A stretch of 6,776 bases of DNA, taken from assembly GCA_021730855.1 (NCBI GenBank), contig JAKFYM010000411.1, positions 1-6,776 of the forward strand, read 5' to 3'. Numbering within the stretch: position 1 is the first letter of the stretch; each line of letters opens with the position of its first letter. This DNA is from Bdellovibrionales bacterium. GTDB taxonomy: Bacteria > Bdellovibrionota > UBA1018 > CAIPTA01. A program made the position numbers and the translations under genes. Shown piece after piece: positions 5,846 through 6,776 of this stretch. The notes under the pieces were generated by a model that searched no databases, was not told where the DNA came from, and saw only the letters and a program-made list of their open reading frames with translations.

Positions 5846-6612
5846 TGCGCGCCCAACTCATCGCCGGTAACTGGAAGCTTTACAAAAATCTCGCCGAGAC
5901 CAAGGCTTTCTTGGCCGTATTGGCGGGGCAAACCCAACAAGCGCCGCAGGTAGAACAAGTTTTGTTTGCCCAAGCGCCTTTGTTGCCCCTGATCGGAGAG
6001 GAGTGGCAGCGCTTGGGCGCTCCTGGCCGTTTGGCCTGGGGGCCGCAGAATCTCTATTGGGAAGAAAAGGGTGCTTTTACGGGCGAGCTTTCGCCGGTGC
6101 TGGCGCGGGAGCTCGGTTCCACCTATGCCTTGGCGGGCCATTCGGAGCGGAGGCAGTTTTTTGGGGAAACCAATGAGACCGCCGCGCGCCGCGCTCTGGC
6201 CGCGCATGCGTTTGGAATGAAGGCTGTCTTTTGTCTGGGCGAAAGCTTGGCCGAGCGCGATAGTGGTCGCACCATGGCGGTTTTAAAAGAGCAGTGCCAG
6301 CCCCTCTTTGCCCAAGCACGCGAGGCCCCGGAAGGGTTTTGTTTTGCCTATGAGCCAGTTTGGGCTATCGGCACCGGGCGCACGGCCACAAATGCTCAGG
6401 CCCAAGAGGCCCATGCCTTCCTGCGCGGCTTGGTGCAAGAAGCTTGGGGCGCTGAGGCGGCGGCCAAGACGAGAATTTTATATGGGGGCAGCGTGAAGCC
6501 CGAAAATGCCAAGGAGCTTTTGGCCCAGGCCGACGTGGATGGGGCCCTAGTAGGGGGCGCGAGCCTTGATCCCCTCTCGTTTTTGGCAATTGCCGCTGCC
6601 CATAAAGGGTGA
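5845..6612 (+). CDS. tpiA: Triose-phosphate isomerase
   Basis: This dimeric TIM-barrel enzyme interconverts dihydroxyacetone phosphate and glyceraldehyde 3-phosphate, supplying the substrate of GAPDH encoded two genes upstream. At 255 aa it has the normal length. Catalytic residues are Asn9 and Lys11 in GNWK, His99 in GHSERR and Glu170 in AYEPVWAIGTG. The flexible loop 6 is AIGTGRTAT, and the phosphate-binding YGGSVKPEN (213-221) and GALVGGASL (233-241) are intact. The motif after Lys11 is LYK instead of the common MNK. From memory, a similar NWKLFK variant occurs in Bdellovibrio. The ATG shares its A with the pgk TAA (TAATG), so re-initiation by ribosomes leaving pgk is likely. GGGAAA upstream is only a weak ribosome binding site. 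Confidence 0.98.
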   Translation: MRAQLIAGNWKLYKNLAETKAFLAVLAGQTQQAPQVEQVLFAQAPLLPLIGEEWQRLGAPGRLAWGPQNLYWEEKGAFTGELSPVLARELGSTYALAGHSERRQFFGETNETAARRALAAHAFGMKAVFCLGESLAERDSGRTMAVLKEQCQPLFAQAREAPEGFCFAYEPVWAIGTGRTATNAQAQEAHAFLRGLVQEAWGAEAAAKTRILYGGSVKPENAKELLAQADVDGALVGGASLDPLSFLAIAAAHKG

Positions 6613-6626
6613 TAGTTTGCACAACC

Positions 6627-6631
6627 AGGAG
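6627..6631 (+). promoter_or_regulatory. Ribosome binding site of secG
   Basis: AGGAG ends 5 nt before ATG 6637, a standard spacing. It lies in the 24-bp gap after tpiA, in which I see no terminator or promoter. secG is therefore probably read from the operon transcript but translated from its own site. Confidence 0.7.
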
Positions 6632-6636
6632 CCCGC

Positions 6637-6776
6637 ATGTACAACTTTTTGCTCATTTGTCATTTCATCATCGCCATTGTTCTGGTGATATGCGTTTTAC
6701 TGCAATCCGGTAAGGGCGGTGGTTTAGGTGCAGGCTTTGGCGGCGGCGGAGCCAACACCCTTTTCGGTAGTTCGGG
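6637..6776 (+). CDS. secG: Preprotein translocase subunit SecG (N-terminal part)
   Basis: The first 46 codons are present and the gene runs off the window. The product begins with a hydrophobic membrane segment (about residues 3-22, FLLICHFIIAIVLVICVLL) followed by the hallmark SecG motif LLQSGKGGGLGAGFGGGGAN and then TLFG. SecG is the small inner-membrane partner of SecYE and helps SecA-driven protein export. The full protein normally has a second membrane segment, which would lie beyond the window. The order tpiA-secG is common in bacteria and supports the call. Confidence 0.93.
   Translation, partial: MYNFLLICHFIIAIVLVICVLLQSGKGGGLGAGFGGGGANTLFGSS

Overview
The window looks like ordinary chromosomal DNA of a Gram-negative bacterium, most likely a member of the Bdellovibrionota or a related former deltaproteobacterial lineage. 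The PGK and TIM sequences point that way. From memory, motifs such as FLRLDLNVP, GFLIEKE, ILPVDH and NWKLYK resemble the Bdellovibrio enzymes. A PilZ protein and a YhaM-like HD nuclease beside a gap-pgk-tpiA-secG operon also fit. This placement is an inference and no search was run. I see no insertion sequence, CRISPR array, tRNA, rRNA or phage gene.

Layout: (1) Positions 1-186 are a non-coding leader, AT-rich at the left, with a perfect 9-bp inverted repeat at 91-113. (2) Positions 187-1644 (+) encode a full-length ComM/YifB-like 'Mg chelatase' family protein whose Walker A, Walker B and Arg-finger-like sites are all eroded although the reading frame is intact. (3) Positions 1611-1970 (-) encode a small PilZ c-di-GMP receptor whose 3' end overlaps that gene by 34 bp. 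(4) Positions 2012-2539 (+) encode an unrecognised 175-aa protein, divergent from the PilZ gene across a 41-bp gap with face-to-face promoter-like elements. (5) Positions 2547-3557 (-) encode an OB-fold plus HD-domain 3'-5' exoribonuclease of the YhaM type, ending 7 bp from the unknown gene. (6) A 99-bp divergent promoter region at 3558-3656 precedes a compact operon, gap (3657-4652), pgk (4649-5845), tpiA (5845-6612) and secG (6637 to the window end), with ATGA and TAATG junctions.

The right half is a lower-glycolysis module. TIM interconverts the triose phosphates, and GAPDH and PGK make 3-phosphoglycerate with ATP. These three genes are translationally linked, and the Sec translocon subunit SecG is co-transcribed with them. 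The left half is a set of single genes in alternating orientation, with almost no intergenic space and no recognisable strong terminators. The most unusual element is the ATPase-dead-looking ComM-like protein. Secondary points of interest are a non-canonical cofactor residue in GAPDH, possible leaderless starts for the single genes, and over-representation of CTCGAG.
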